Shown here in pieces: positions 1 through 8,588 of a stretch of 26,849 nucleotides of DNA. Source of the DNA: DSNY01 sp016861185 (lineage in GTDB: Bacteria > Pseudomonadota > Gammaproteobacteria > Burkholderiales > Burkholderiaceae_F); contig SZOR01000056.1 in NCBI GenBank assembly GCA_030263275.1, forward strand, positions 1 through 26,849, in the 5' to 3' direction. Position numbers and translations under genes: made by a program. The notes beneath the pieces were generated by a model, which was given only the letters and a program-made list of their open reading frames with translations, ran no database searches and was not told where the DNA came from. How positions within the stretch are numbered: position 1 is the stretch's first letter; every line of letters starts with the position of its first letter.

Positions 1-1992
1 CAGCGTCACGACCGCGGGCGTCGGTGCGTTGCTCATCACCTGCAGGCTGCCCTGGTGCGTTCCCGCGGCATTCGGCTGATACGCGACCATCACACTGCAG
101 TTCGCGCCCGGCGTCAGCGTGAACGGCGGCGCGCCGCAGGTGCCGCCGGCGACGAGTTGGAACGGCGCGTCGACGACGATGCCGTTGACGACCAGATTGG
201 TCATGCCGCTGTCGGCGATCGTCAGCGCGCGCGGCGCGGCGGCGGTGCCGACGCGCACGGGGCCGAAATCGACCGCGGTCGGGTTGGGCGCCGCGTTCGC
301 CGCGGCGACCGCCGATCCGGTGCCGCTCAGGCTTGCGGTCAGCGTCGCCGGCGTTCCGTTGCTCGCGATCGACAGCGTGCCGCTGCGCGCGCCGGCCGCT
401 GCGGGTGCGAAGCTCACGTCGATCGAGCAGTTCGCGCCCTGCGCGAGCGTCTGACCCGCGCGGCAGGCGCCGGCCGCGCCCGCGACGACGTCGAACTCCG
501 CCGATCCGCTGACGCTCGTCAGCGTCACGCTACCCGGGCCACTGTTCGTCAGCGTGACGCGCTCGGCGATCGACTGCTGGCCGACCGCGGTGACGCCGGC
601 GAAGCTCACGCTCGCGCGCGACAACGCAACGGCCGGCACCGGTGCAGTCGTCCCCGTGCCGCTCAGCGCAACGCTCGACGGGCTGCCGCCGGCGTTGTGC
701 GTGATCGCGAGCGTCGCGTTGACGGCAGCCGCCGCCGTCGGCGCGAAGCTCACGTTGACCGTGCACGACTGGCCGTTGGCGAGATTGGCGCCCACGCAGT
801 TGCCGGCGGTCGCAAACGCGCCGTTGCTCGCGGCGACACCGCTGATCGACAGCGTGCCGCCGCCCGCGTTGCTGACGGTCAGCGCCTGCGCCGCGCTCGT
901 CGTGCCGACCTGCTGGTTGCCGAACGCGATCGACGCGCGCGACAACGCGATCGCCGGCGTGTTGTCGACGCCGGAGCCGCTCAAGGTCAGCGTCACGTTG
1001 CCGCCCGAGTTGTTCGATGCGATCGTGAGGTTGGCGCTGCGCGCACCGAGCGCGGCGGGTGCGAAGGTGTAAGTGATCGTGCAGGTCCCGCCGACCGCGA
1101 CCGTGCCGCCGACGGCGCAGGTGCCGCCGCGCGTGAAGTCGCCCGGATTCGTGCCGCCCGCGGTCAGCGCCCCGATGTTGAGCGCCGCGCTGCCGGTGTT
1201 CGTCAACGTGACCGTCTGCGTCGCGCTGATGCTGCCGAGCGGCACCGTCGCGAACGACAGCGTCGAAGCCGACAGCGAGATCGTCGGCGTGGCCGCGCCG
1301 GCCGAACCCGACAGCGCAACGCTGGTCGTCCCGCCGGAGGCGTTGTGGTTGATCGTCACCGACGCACTCTTCGCGCCGGCCGCAGTCGGCGCGAAGACGA
1401 CGTCGACGCGGCAGTTGCCGCCCGCGGCGACGCTGCCGCCCGCCGCGCAGGTCGACGTGTTGGCGATGCGGAACTCGGAGGCGTTCGTGCCGCTCGTGGT
1501 GAGCGAAGTCAGGTTCAGCGCCGCCGCACCGCCGTTGGAGACCGTGAACGACATCGGTGCGCTGTTCGCGCCCGCTACCGTATACGAGAACGCCAACGAG
1601 GCCGGCGACACCGCGATCGACGGGCCGTTGGCCGCGGCCGGGTTGCCGATGTAGGCGGCGATGTCGGCGGCGTCGGTCGCAGTGACGTACCCCTGCAGGA
1701 TCCCCATCGCGCCCTTGTTGGCGCTGATCGCGTTCAGGATCACGTTGGGCGCGTTGGCGCCCTTGTCGATGCCCGACTTGCGCGTCGCCGGGAAACCGTC
1801 GTGGCAGCCGCCGCTGCCGCAGGTGATCGGCCAATTGCCCGGCACCGGCGGGCCGTACAGCATCTTGCCGCGCACCGCGTTCTGCGCGTGCGCGGCCGAG
1901 CCGAACGCGCTCGCCGCGAGCAGCAGCAGGCAGGCACCGACGGCGCGCGCGCGGCGCGCCGAGACGGCGACGGTCGAATCGAGCGAGTCCAT
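1..1992 (-). CDS. Secreted cytochrome c-like protein with tandem ASH/choice-of-anchor-D domains (3' end outside window)
   Basis: The reading frame is open from an ATG at 1992 to the window edge, giving 664 residues with no stop, so the C-terminus is missing. A signal peptide is clear, with likely cleavage after AHA at residue 36. Next is a small cytochrome c-like domain (about 37-118): C58, C63 and H64 form a CX4CH motif, M96 is a possible sixth haem ligand, and a closing helix reads DIAAYIG. From about residue 125 come four Ig-like repeats of roughly 100 residues and the start of a fifth, each opening with a pattern like 'xxLSxxSxxFG' and containing 'FAPxxxGxxxAxLxI'. These match the ASH/choice-of-anchor-D family, which is common in large secreted proteins. 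The start is supported by an AGGGA sequence just upstream. It diverges from dsbD. Haem attachment by a CX4CH site is inferred; the role is unknown. Confidence 0.8.
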   Translation of the reverse strand, partial: MDSLDSTVAVSARRARAVGACLLLLAASAFGSAAHAQNAVRGKMLYGPPVPGNWPITCGSGGCHDGFPATRKSGIDKGANAPNVILNAISANKGAMGILQGYVTATDAADIAAYIGNPAAANGPSIAVSPASLAFSYTVAGANSAPMSFTVSNGGAAALNLTSLTTSGTNASEFRIANTSTCAAGGSVAAGGNCRVDVVFAPTAAGAKSASVTINHNASGGTTSVALSGSAGAATPTISLSASTLSFATVPLGSISATQTVTLTNTGSAALNIGALTAGGTNPGDFTRGGTCAVGGTVAVGGTCTITYTFAPAALGARSANLTIASNNSGGNVTLTLSGSGVDNTPAIALSRASIAFGNQQVGTTSAAQALTVSNAGGGTLSISGVAASNGAFATAGNCVGANLANGQSCTVNVSFAPTAAAAVNATLAITHNAGGSPSSVALSGTGTTAPVPAVALSRASVSFAGVTAVGQQSIAERVTLTNSGPGSVTLTSVSGSAEFDVVAGAAGACRAGQTLAQGANCSIDVSFAPAAAGARSGTLSIASNGTPATLTASLSGTGSAVAAANAAPNPTAVDFGPVRVGTAAAPRALTIADSGMTNLVVNGIVVDAPFQLVAGGTCGAPPFTLTPGANCSVMVAYQPNAAGTHQGSLQVMSNAPTPAVVTL

Positions 1993-2242
1993 GTGGGCTT
2001 GTCCCTGAGCGTTCCGCGGTGCGGTTCTTCTTGCTGCGACGCACCCGACGGCGATTCATCGTGTCTCAAAGGGACGAAATGTTGGATCGGACTCCATCCC
2101 CATTCCCGGCTAGGACGAATCGATTCGACCGTTCGAGTGAATGAAGATGAAGCCGCGCTCTGGCATGGTTTGCCGATCCGCCGTTCGGCGCAGCGGGCGC
2201 GGCGCGCGACCGCTCCGACGGCATGCCCGGAGAGAAAGAAGA
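1993..2242. promoter_or_regulatory. Divergent intergenic region between the cytochrome/ASH gene and dsbD
   Basis: These 250 bases separate two genes read in opposite directions, so promoters for both should lie here. I could not assign convincing -35 and -10 boxes. The region contains a 12-base perfect palindrome (2116-2127). A longer dsbD reading frame enters the region from 2141, but its extra residues are arginine-rich and not conserved-looking. Confidence 0.5.
2116..2127. promoter_or_regulatory. Perfect palindrome CGAATCGATTCG, possible operator
   Basis: The 12 bases read the same on both strands. They lie 115 bases before the chosen dsbD start and 124 bases before the divergent gene. 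The position suits a dimeric regulator, but no known regulator was matched and it may be chance. Confidence 0.25.
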
Positions 2243-4069
2243 ATGCGACGACTGCGATGGCGCGCGTGCGCCCTGTGGGCCCTGGCGCTCGTGCTGCCGC
2301 TGGCCGCGGCCGCGGCGGAAGACGACTTTCTCGACCCGGAGAAGGCCTTCGCGTTTTCGGCGCGCGTGCTCGATGCGCGCACGATCGAAGCGCGCTGGAC
2401 GATCGCCGACGGCTACTTCATGTACCGCGAAAAGGTCTCGTTCGCGGCCGACAACGGTGTGACCCTCGGCGCGCCCGAACTGCCGCGCGGCAAGATCAAG
2501 TTCGATACGAATTTCAACAAGGACGTCGAGACGCATCGCGACGAGCTGGTCGTCCGCATCCCGGTCGCGACCGGCGGCGGCGCGTTTACGCTGACCGCGC
2601 ACAGCCAGGGCTGCGCCGACCGCGGGCTGTGCTACCCGCCGCAGGCGCAGACGGCGCAGCTCGTGCTCGTCGCGTCGAGTGCCGCTGTCCCGCCCGCAGC
2701 GCAAACCGACGAAGGACGCATCGAGGCCGCGTTGAAGTCGGGCTCGCTCGCGGCGGTGATGCCGCTGTTCCTGCTGCTCGGCCTGCTGCTCGCCTTTACA
2801 CCCTGCGTGCTGCCGATGGTGCCGATCCTGTCGTCGATCATCGTCGGGCAAAGCGCCCAGGACGCGCCGATGAGCAAGGCGCGCGGCCTGTCGCTCGCGG
2901 CCGCGTATTCGCTCGGCATGGCGATCGTCTACACGGCGATGGGCGTGGCCGCGGGTCTGGCGGGCGAAGGGCTCGCCGCCGCGCTGCAAACGCCGGCGGT
3001 GCTGGCCGCCTTCGCCGCGGCGCTGGTGCTGCTCGCGTTGTCGATGTTCGGCTTCTACGAGCTGCAGCTTCCGGCATCGCTGCAGGCGAAGCTCGCCGGC
3101 ATCTCGAACAACCAGAGAAGCGGCAGCTACGCCGGCGTGTTCGTGATGGGTGCGGTGAGCGCGCTGATCGTCGGTCCCTGCGTGGCCGCACCGCTGGCGG
3201 GCGCGCTGCTGTACATCTCGCAGACGAAGGACGTGGTCGTCGGCGGCGCGGCGCTCTTTTCGATGGCCGCCGGCATGAGCGTGCCGCTGCTGCTCGTGGG
3301 CGTCAGCGCCGGCTCGCTGCTGCCGCGCGCCGGCGCGTGGATGGAAGGCGTGAAGAAGTTCTTCGGCGCGCTGCTGATCGCGGTAGCGATCTGGATGGTG
3401 TCGCCCGTGATTCCCGCGTGGGCGCACATGCTCGCGTGGGCGGCGCTCTTCATCGTGAGCGCGGCGTACCTAAGCGCGTTCGATCCGCTGCCGGCGGGCG
3501 CTTCGGGCTGGCGCCGGCTGTGGAAGGGCGTCGGCGCGCTGCTCACCATCGCGGGCACGGTGCAGATCGTCGGCGTGGCCACCGGCGGGCGCGACGTGCT
3601 GCAGCCGCTGCAGCAGCTCGCCGCCCGGCCGGGCGCGGCGACCGCGGTCGCCGTCGGCGATGCCAAAAGCCGCTGGCTCAAGGTCGCGAGCGTGGCGGAG
3701 TTGGACGCGGCGATCGCCGCCAACCGCGGACGCGTCGCGATGCTCGACTTCTACGCCGACTGGTGCGTCAGCTGCATCGAGATGGAGCGCTTCACGTTTC
3801 ACGAGCAGCGCGTCGCGCAGCGGCTCGGCCGGATGCTGCTGATCCAGGCCGATGTGACGAAAAACACGCCGGCCGACAAGGAACTGCTCAAGCGCTTCAA
3901 GCTGTTCGGTCCGCCGGGCATCATCTTCTTCGATCCGCAGGGGCGCGAGGTCGAAGGCGGCCGCGTGATCGGTTTCCAGAACGCCGACGCCTTCCTGGCG
4001 ACGATCGAACGCGCCATGGAGGCGGCAGCGACCGCCGCAGCCGCGTCGACGACGCTCGCGGTACGCTGA
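2243..4069 (+). CDS. dsbD: Thiol:disulfide interchange protein DsbD
   Basis: DsbD is an inner-membrane protein that passes electrons from cytoplasmic thioredoxin to periplasmic thioredoxin-like proteins, including those used in cytochrome c maturation and disulfide repair. The 608 residues hold the three expected domains. After a signal peptide, the N-terminal alpha domain carries C124 and C130 (CADRGLC). A membrane domain of about eight segments (about 170-445) carries C188 in TPCVLPM and C313 in GPCVAAP. A C-terminal thioredoxin domain has the C508-C511 pair (WCVSC). All six redox cysteines are present. I chose the ATG at 2243 because it gives a normal signal peptide (MRRLRWRACALWALAL) after a purine-rich stretch; the frame is open from 2141 but that extension is arginine-rich. 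Its likely clients here include the TlpA-like protein and the c-type haem proteins of this window (inference). Confidence 0.95.
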   Translation: MRRLRWRACALWALALVLPLAAAAAEDDFLDPEKAFAFSARVLDARTIEARWTIADGYFMYREKVSFAADNGVTLGAPELPRGKIKFDTNFNKDVETHRDELVVRIPVATGGGAFTLTAHSQGCADRGLCYPPQAQTAQLVLVASSAAVPPAAQTDEGRIEAALKSGSLAAVMPLFLLLGLLLAFTPCVLPMVPILSSIIVGQSAQDAPMSKARGLSLAAAYSLGMAIVYTAMGVAAGLAGEGLAAALQTPAVLAAFAAALVLLALSMFGFYELQLPASLQAKLAGISNNQRSGSYAGVFVMGAVSALIVGPCVAAPLAGALLYISQTKDVVVGGAALFSMAAGMSVPLLLVGVSAGSLLPRAGAWMEGVKKFFGALLIAVAIWMVSPVIPAWAHMLAWAALFIVSAAYLSAFDPLPAGASGWRRLWKGVGALLTIAGTVQIVGVATGGRDVLQPLQQLAARPGAATAVAVGDAKSRWLKVASVAELDAAIAANRGRVAMLDFYADWCVSCIEMERFTFHEQRVAQRLGRMLLIQADVTKNTPADKELLKRFKLFGPPGIIFFDPQGREVEGGRVIGFQNADAFLATIERAMEAAATAAAASTTLAVR

Positions 4070-4087
4070 GCGCGCGGCGCGGCTGCC

Positions 4088-4603
4088 TCAGCGGCGGCGC
4101 GTGTCGGCATCGATCACGTAATCGGCGACCGCAACGCAGTCCTCGATATGGCGGTCGCCGATGTACTTGATCGCGGCGAACGAGATGCCGGCGGCGAGCG
4201 CCTGGCCGGCGAGCGGTACGTACTTCACTGTGGTCTTGGTCGCGATGCGCCGCGCCACGCTTTTCAGCAGCGTCATCGCGAGTTCGCGCGTCAGGATGCG
4301 GCCGATGTAGCTCGAGCCGATCGCGGTGATAGCCTTGTATGCGGTCAGCCGACGCCGCGTGGCCAGCGCCTCGATCTGCGCGGGCGTCAGCCCGAACTCC
4401 TCGTTGATCTCGTGCAGCATCTTCATCAGCATGCCGAGATCGACGGCGACGTCGATCCCGGGAATCGGAACGACCGCCGCGCCCGCCGAAACGAGCGCGC
4501 GCCGCGTGACGATCTTGCGGCAGCGCCGCGCGACGGCGTCGACATCGCGGCGCGTCGCGGGGATCAGCGCGGGCGCCCCGGGAGTAGCTTTTCTCTCGGA
4601 CAT
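4088..4603 (-). CDS. DUF697-like small membrane-associated protein
   Basis: The 171-residue protein contains a stretch (about 32-68) with a glycine/alanine-rich helix, the turn VPIPGID and a following helix. This pattern I associate with DUF697, a family often found near or fused to GTPases. A second hydrophobic stretch (about 127-150) follows. There is no signal peptide and no catalytic motif I recognise. An AAGG sequence lies five bases before the ATG. The gene stands alone: it converges on dsbD (18 bases between the stops) and diverges from hemA. No GTPase gene is adjacent in this window. The family call is from sequence pattern only and the function is unknown. Confidence 0.6.
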   Translation of the reverse strand: MSERKATPGAPALIPATRRDVDAVARRCRKIVTRRALVSAGAAVVPIPGIDVAVDLGMLMKMLHEINEEFGLTPAQIEALATRRRLTAYKAITAIGSSYIGRILTRELAMTLLKSVARRIATKTTVKYVPLAGQALAAGISFAAIKYIGDRHIEDCVAVADYVIDADTRRR

Positions 4604-4650
4604 AAGAACCTTGCGTAGCTTGCTGTGCGCGCCGTACCCGCGCCGACCTC

Positions 4651-4662
4651 TGACCTAGGTCA
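4651..4662. promoter_or_regulatory. Perfect palindrome TGACCTAGGTCA, possible operator
   Basis: Two inverted TGACCT half-sites meet without a spacer, between the divergent DUF697-like gene and hemA. It lies about 70 bases upstream of the hemA -10 box and 48 bases upstream of the other start codon, so it could serve either gene. No regulator can be named from the sequence. Confidence 0.35.
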
Positions 4663-4732
4663 TTGCCGCGCTGTGACGGGTCGCGTTACTCTGCCGCGGC
4701 GTGCCGGGCCGCGGATGTCGCCGATGGCCGAC

Positions 4733-4738
4733 TATAAT
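4733..4738 (+). promoter_or_regulatory. Likely -10 box of the hemA promoter (TATAAT)
   Basis: A consensus TATAAT stands 29 bases before the hemA GTG start in otherwise GC-rich DNA, implying a short leader of about 20-25 bases. No good -35 box is present at 16-18 bases upstream (the DNA there is CGCGGA-like), and there is no TG extension, so an activator may be needed. Confidence 0.5.
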
Positions 4739-4767
4739 CGCCCGCGAATCAAAGGCTTAGACCGCCC

Positions 4768-6057
4768 GTGCAGCTGCTGACCCTCGGCTTGAACCACCAG
4801 ACCGCGCCGCTTGCGCTGCGCGAACGGGTGGCGTTCGTGCCCGAGGAGGTCAGCCATGCGATCGCGCGGCTGCGCGACCGGCTCGCCGGCCGCGACGCGG
4901 GGCGGCTCACCGAAGCGGCGATCGTTTCGACCTGCAACCGTACCGAACTGTACTGCGCCGTCGAGGAACCCGTCGCAGCAACGCACGCGCTGACCGACTT
5001 CATCGCCGCCGAGAAGCGCCTCGAAGCCGAGGAACTCAAGCGCGCGTCCTACGTGCTGCCGCAGACCAACGCCGTGCGCCACGCGTTCCGCGTGGCGAGC
5101 GGGCTCGATTCGATGGTGCTCGGCGAGCCGCAGATCCTCGGCCAGATGAAGCAGGCCGAGCGGCTCGCGCGCGAAGCGGGCGGCATGGGGCTGCTGCTGA
5201 ACCACCTGTTCCAGCGCACCTTCGCCGTCGCCAAGGAAGTGCGCACGACGACCGACATCGGCACGCAGTCGGTGTCGATGGCCGCCGCGGCCGTGCGCAC
5301 CGCCGAGCGGATCTTCGGCGCGCTCGGCGACAGCCAGATCCTGTTCGTCGGCGCCGGCGAGATGATCGAGCTGACCGCCACGCACTTCGCTGCGCGCCAT
5401 CCGAAGTCGATCGTCGTGGCCAACCGCACGATCGAGCGCGCGCAGACGCTCGCGTCGAAGCTGCACGGCCACGCGATGCGGCTCGCGGACCTGCCCGAGG
5501 CGATCGCGAAGTTCGACATCGTCGTCTCGTGCACGGCGAGCTCGCTGCCGATCATCGGGCTGGGCATGGTCGAGCGCGCGATCCGCAGCCGCCGCCACCG
5601 ACCGATGTTCATCGTCGACCTGGCGGTGCCGCGCGACGTCGAGCCGGAAGTGGCGCGGCTCGACGACGTCTACGTCTACACGGTCGACGACCTCGGCCGC
5701 ATCGTCGCCAGCGGCACCGAAACGCGGCAGGCGGCGGTCGCGCAGGCCGAAGCGATCATCGAGACGCGCGTGCGCGACTTCGAGGCGTGGATGAAGACGC
5801 GCGCGGCGGTCCCGGTGATCCAGGGCCTGCGCGAGCGCGCCGACGCGCTGCGCGCGAAGGAGCTGGAACGCGCGAAGAAGCTGCTCGCGCGCGGCGAATC
5901 GCCCGAGGCGGTGATCGAGCAGCTTTCGCAGGCGCTGACCAACAAGTTCCTGCATGCGCCGGTCGCAGCGCTGCATCAGGCCGGCAACGAAGACGACGAC
6001 GAGCGCGCGCGCGTGGTCGCGCTGCTCGCGCGTTTCTACTCCCAGACGGATCACTAG
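4768..6057 (+). CDS. hemA: Glutamyl-tRNA reductase
   Basis: HemA reduces glutamyl-tRNA(Glu) with NADPH to glutamate-1-semialdehyde, the first committed step of haem synthesis by the C5 route. The 429 residues match the family length. The N-terminal catalytic domain has STCNRTE with the nucleophile C56, followed by the GLDSMVLGEPQILGQ signature. The NADP-binding domain starts near VGAGEM, and a C-terminal helical dimerisation region follows. The GTG start gives the usual MQLLTLGLNHxTAP beginning; only a weak AAAGG lies upstream. It heads the plus-strand housekeeping series, with a hairpin and 66 bases before prfA. The haem-protein genes nearby are probably users of its product rather than a dedicated pair. 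Confidence 0.97.
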   Translation: MQLLTLGLNHQTAPLALRERVAFVPEEVSHAIARLRDRLAGRDAGRLTEAAIVSTCNRTELYCAVEEPVAATHALTDFIAAEKRLEAEELKRASYVLPQTNAVRHAFRVASGLDSMVLGEPQILGQMKQAERLAREAGGMGLLLNHLFQRTFAVAKEVRTTTDIGTQSVSMAAAAVRTAERIFGALGDSQILFVGAGEMIELTATHFAARHPKSIVVANRTIERAQTLASKLHGHAMRLADLPEAIAKFDIVVSCTASSLPIIGLGMVERAIRSRRHRPMFIVDLAVPRDVEPEVARLDDVYVYTVDDLGRIVASGTETRQAAVAQAEAIIETRVRDFEAWMKTRAAVPVIQGLRERADALRAKELERAKKLLARGESPEAVIEQLSQALTNKFLHAPVAALHQAGNEDDDERARVVALLARFYSQTDH

Positions 6058-6068
6058 CTGGCGCGGCC

Positions 6069-6093
6069 CGCCCCGGCCCGAGCGGCCGGGGCG
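6069..6093. other. GC-rich hairpin between hemA and prfA
   Basis: A 10-base-pair perfect stem (6069-6078 with 6084-6093) encloses a five-base loop just after the hemA stop. No run of T follows, so it is not a classical intrinsic terminator. It may modulate read-through or mRNA stability between hemA and prfA. Confidence 0.45.
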
Positions 6094-6123
6094 CGGCCGC
6101 GTTCGCCCATTGCGGATGACACG

Positions 6124-7203
6124 ATGAAGGACTCGATGCGCAACAAGCTCGGCCAGCTCGCGCGGCGGCTCGAGGAGATCGACGCGCAACTGGCCGCCGA
6201 AGACGCCGCGCGCGACATGAACCGCTTCCGCGCGCTCGGCCAGGAGCGCGCCGAGATCGAACCGGTGGTCGCGCGCTTCCACGACTACAACCGCGCGCAG
6301 GCGGATCTGCTCGGCGCGCAGGAGATGCTGACCGACCCGGACATGAAGGCGCTCGCGGAGGAGGAGATCCACGCGGCGAAGGGCCGTCTCGAGTCGCTCG
6401 AGTCCGAGCTGCAGCGACTGCTGCTGCCGAAGGATCCGAACGACGAACGCAACGTCTTCCTCGAGATCCGCGCCGGCACCGGCGGCGACGAGTCTGCTCT
6501 CTTCGCCGGCGATCTGCTGCGGATGTACCTGCGCTATGCCGAACGCCAGCGCTGGAAGACCGAAATGGTGTCGGCGAGCGAATCGGACTTAGGCGGCTAC
6601 AAGGAAGTGATCGTGCGCATCGAAGGCGCCGGCGCGTATTCGAAGCTGAAGTTCGAGTCGGGCGGCCACCGCGTGCAGCGCGTTCCGGAGACCGAAGCGC
6701 AGGGCCGCATCCACACGTCGGCCTGCACGGTCGCGGTGCTGCCCGAGGCCGACGAGATCGACGACGTGAAGATCGACCCGACCGAGATCCGCATCGACGT
6801 GTTCCGCGCATCGGGTGCCGGCGGGCAGCACGTCAACAAGACCGAGTCGGCGGTGCGCATCACGCATCTGCCGAGCGGCATCGTCGTCGAATGCCAGGAC
6901 GACCGCTCGCAGCACAAGAACCGCGAACGCGCGCTGAAGATCCTCGCGGCGCGGCTCAAGGACAAGCAGTTGCGCGAGCAGCAGGCGAAGGAGGCGTCGA
7001 CCCGCAAGAGCCTGATCGGCTCGGGCGACCGCAGCGAGCGCATCCGCACCTATAACTTCCCGCAGGGCCGCGTGACGGACCACCGGATCAACCTGACGCT
7101 GTACAAGATCGACCAGATCATGGACGGCGACCTCGACGAACTCGCCGCCGCGCTGACCGCCGAACACCAGGCCGAGCAGCTGGCAGCGCTGGGGGAAGCA
7201 TGA
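6124..7203 (+). CDS. prfA: Peptide chain release factor 1
   Basis: RF1 recognises UAA and UAG stop codons and triggers peptide release on the ribosome. The 359 residues are typical. The codon-recognition tripeptide PxT is P188-E189-T190, and the catalytic GGQ motif is at 233-235 in SGAGGQHVNKTESAVR; both sit at the numbering known for the Escherichia coli protein. The glutamine of GGQ is the residue methylated by PrmC, whose gene lies downstream past fumC. The stop codon overlaps the fumC start by four bases (ATGA), so the two are probably translationally coupled. Confidence 0.97.
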   Translation: MKDSMRNKLGQLARRLEEIDAQLAAEDAARDMNRFRALGQERAEIEPVVARFHDYNRAQADLLGAQEMLTDPDMKALAEEEIHAAKGRLESLESELQRLLLPKDPNDERNVFLEIRAGTGGDESALFAGDLLRMYLRYAERQRWKTEMVSASESDLGGYKEVIVRIEGAGAYSKLKFESGGHRVQRVPETEAQGRIHTSACTVAVLPEADEIDDVKIDPTEIRIDVFRASGAGGQHVNKTESAVRITHLPSGIVVECQDDRSQHKNRERALKILAARLKDKQLREQQAKEASTRKSLIGSGDRSERIRTYNFPQGRVTDHRINLTLYKIDQIMDGDLDELAAALTAEHQAEQLAALGEA

Positions 7204-8588
7204 CCCGCACCGAACGCGACACTTTCGGACCGATCGAAGTCCCCGCCGAGCGGCTGTGGGGCGCACAGACGCAGCGCTCGCTGCAGTTCTTCGCCGTCTC
7301 CACCGAGAAGATGCCGTCCGAGCTGATCGACGCGCTCGTGCGCATCAAGCGCGCCGCCGCGCAGGTCAACCGCGAATTGGGACTGCTCGACGCGCGCAAG
7401 GCGGAGGCGATCGCCGCGGCCGCCGACGAAGTGCTGCGCGGCGAACACCGCGAGGAATTCCCGCTGTCCGTCTGGCAGACCGGCAGCGGCACGCAGACCA
7501 ACATGAACGTCAACGAGGTGCTCGCCAACCGCGCTTCGGAGCTGCTCGGCGGTCCGCGCGGAACGGGGCGGCTGGTGCATCCGAACGACGACGTCAACCG
7601 CGGGCAGTCGTCGAACGACGTCTTTCCGACCGCGATGCACGTCGCCGCCGCGCTCGCGCTCGACCGCAGGCTGCGCCCCGCGCTCGCCGCGCTGCGCGCC
7701 ACGCTGGGGGCGAAGGCGACCGAGTTCGCCGACATCGTCAAGATCGGCCGCACGCATCTGCAGGACGCCACGCCGCTCACCCTCGGACAGCAGTTCTCAG
7801 GCTACGTCGCGCAGCTCGAAGCGGCGGCCGGCGCGATCGCCGGCGCCGAGCCCGCCGTGCTCGAACTGGCGATCGGAGGCACGGCGGTCGGCACCGGATT
7901 GAACACGCACCCGGAGTTCGGTGCGCGCGTCGCGGCCAAGCTCGCGGATGACACGGGGCTCGCGTTCGTCTCGGCGCCGAACAAGTTCGCCGCACTCGCC
8001 GGCCACGAAGCGCTGCTCGCGCTGCACGGCGGTCTGAAGACGCTGGCCGCCGCGCTGATGAAGATCGCCAACGACGTGCGCTGGCTCGCGAGCGGCCCGC
8101 GCGCGGGGCTGGGCGAGATCACGATTCCGGAGAACGAACCCGGTTCGTCGATCATGCCGGGCAAGGTCAACCCGACGCAGTGCGAGATGCTGACGATGCT
8201 CGCCGCGCAGGTGCTCGGCAACGACGCCGCGGTGGCGATCGGCGCCGCCTCCGGCAATTTCGAGCTGAACGTCTACAAGCCGCTTCTCGCGCACAACGTG
8301 CTGCAGTCGATCCGGCTGCTCGCAGACGGTTGCACGAGCTTCGACGCGCATTGCGCACGCGGCATCGCGCCGAACCGCGAACGCATCGCCGAGCTGATGG
8401 CGCGTTCGCTGATGCTGGTCACCGCGCTCGCGCCGCACATCGGCTACGACAAGGCGGCGGAAATCGCGAAGAAGGCGCACCGCGAAGGCACGACGCTGAA
8501 GGCGGCCGCGCTCGCGCTGGGCTACGTGACCGAAGAACAGTTCGACGCGTGGATCGATCCGGCGGCGATGACCCGTCCCGGCGCATGA
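7200..8588 (+). CDS. fumC: Class II fumarate hydratase
   Basis: FumC is an iron-free fumarase that interconverts fumarate and (S)-malate in the citric acid cycle as a homotetramer. The 462 residues match the family. The superfamily signature GSSIMPGKVNP is at 315-325 on the flexible catalytic loop. GRTHLQDATP carries the active-site histidine, and SSNDVFPTAMH and GSGTQTNMN are also present. A GGGGGA ribosome site lies inside the end of prfA. The gene overlaps prfA by four bases and prmC by four bases. I expect prfA and prmC to be adjacent in this group, so the placement is unusual, although the gene is intact and similar in composition to its neighbours. Confidence 0.96.
   Translation: MTRTERDTFGPIEVPAERLWGAQTQRSLQFFAVSTEKMPSELIDALVRIKRAAAQVNRELGLLDARKAEAIAAAADEVLRGEHREEFPLSVWQTGSGTQTNMNVNEVLANRASELLGGPRGTGRLVHPNDDVNRGQSSNDVFPTAMHVAAALALDRRLRPALAALRATLGAKATEFADIVKIGRTHLQDATPLTLGQQFSGYVAQLEAAAGAIAGAEPAVLELAIGGTAVGTGLNTHPEFGARVAAKLADDTGLAFVSAPNKFAALAGHEALLALHGGLKTLAAALMKIANDVRWLASGPRAGLGEITIPENEPGSSIMPGKVNPTQCEMLTMLAAQVLGNDAAVAIGAASGNFELNVYKPLLAHNVLQSIRLLADGCTSFDAHCARGIAPNRERIAELMARSLMLVTALAPHIGYDKAAEIAKKAHREGTTLKAAALALGYVTEEQFDAWIDPAAMTRPGA

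Noticed and set aside
2141..2242. Longer dsbD start at 2141
   Set aside because: It adds 34 arginine-rich residues before a standard signal peptide.
55..4170. A 1371-residue plus-strand open frame
   Set aside because: It is arginine/alanine-rich low-complexity translation running antisense to the cytochrome/ASH gene and out of frame through dsbD, as expected in GC-rich DNA. The true genes have clear domains.
6069..6093. Intrinsic terminator after hemA
   Set aside because: The stem is strong but no T-run follows, so it is listed only as a hairpin.
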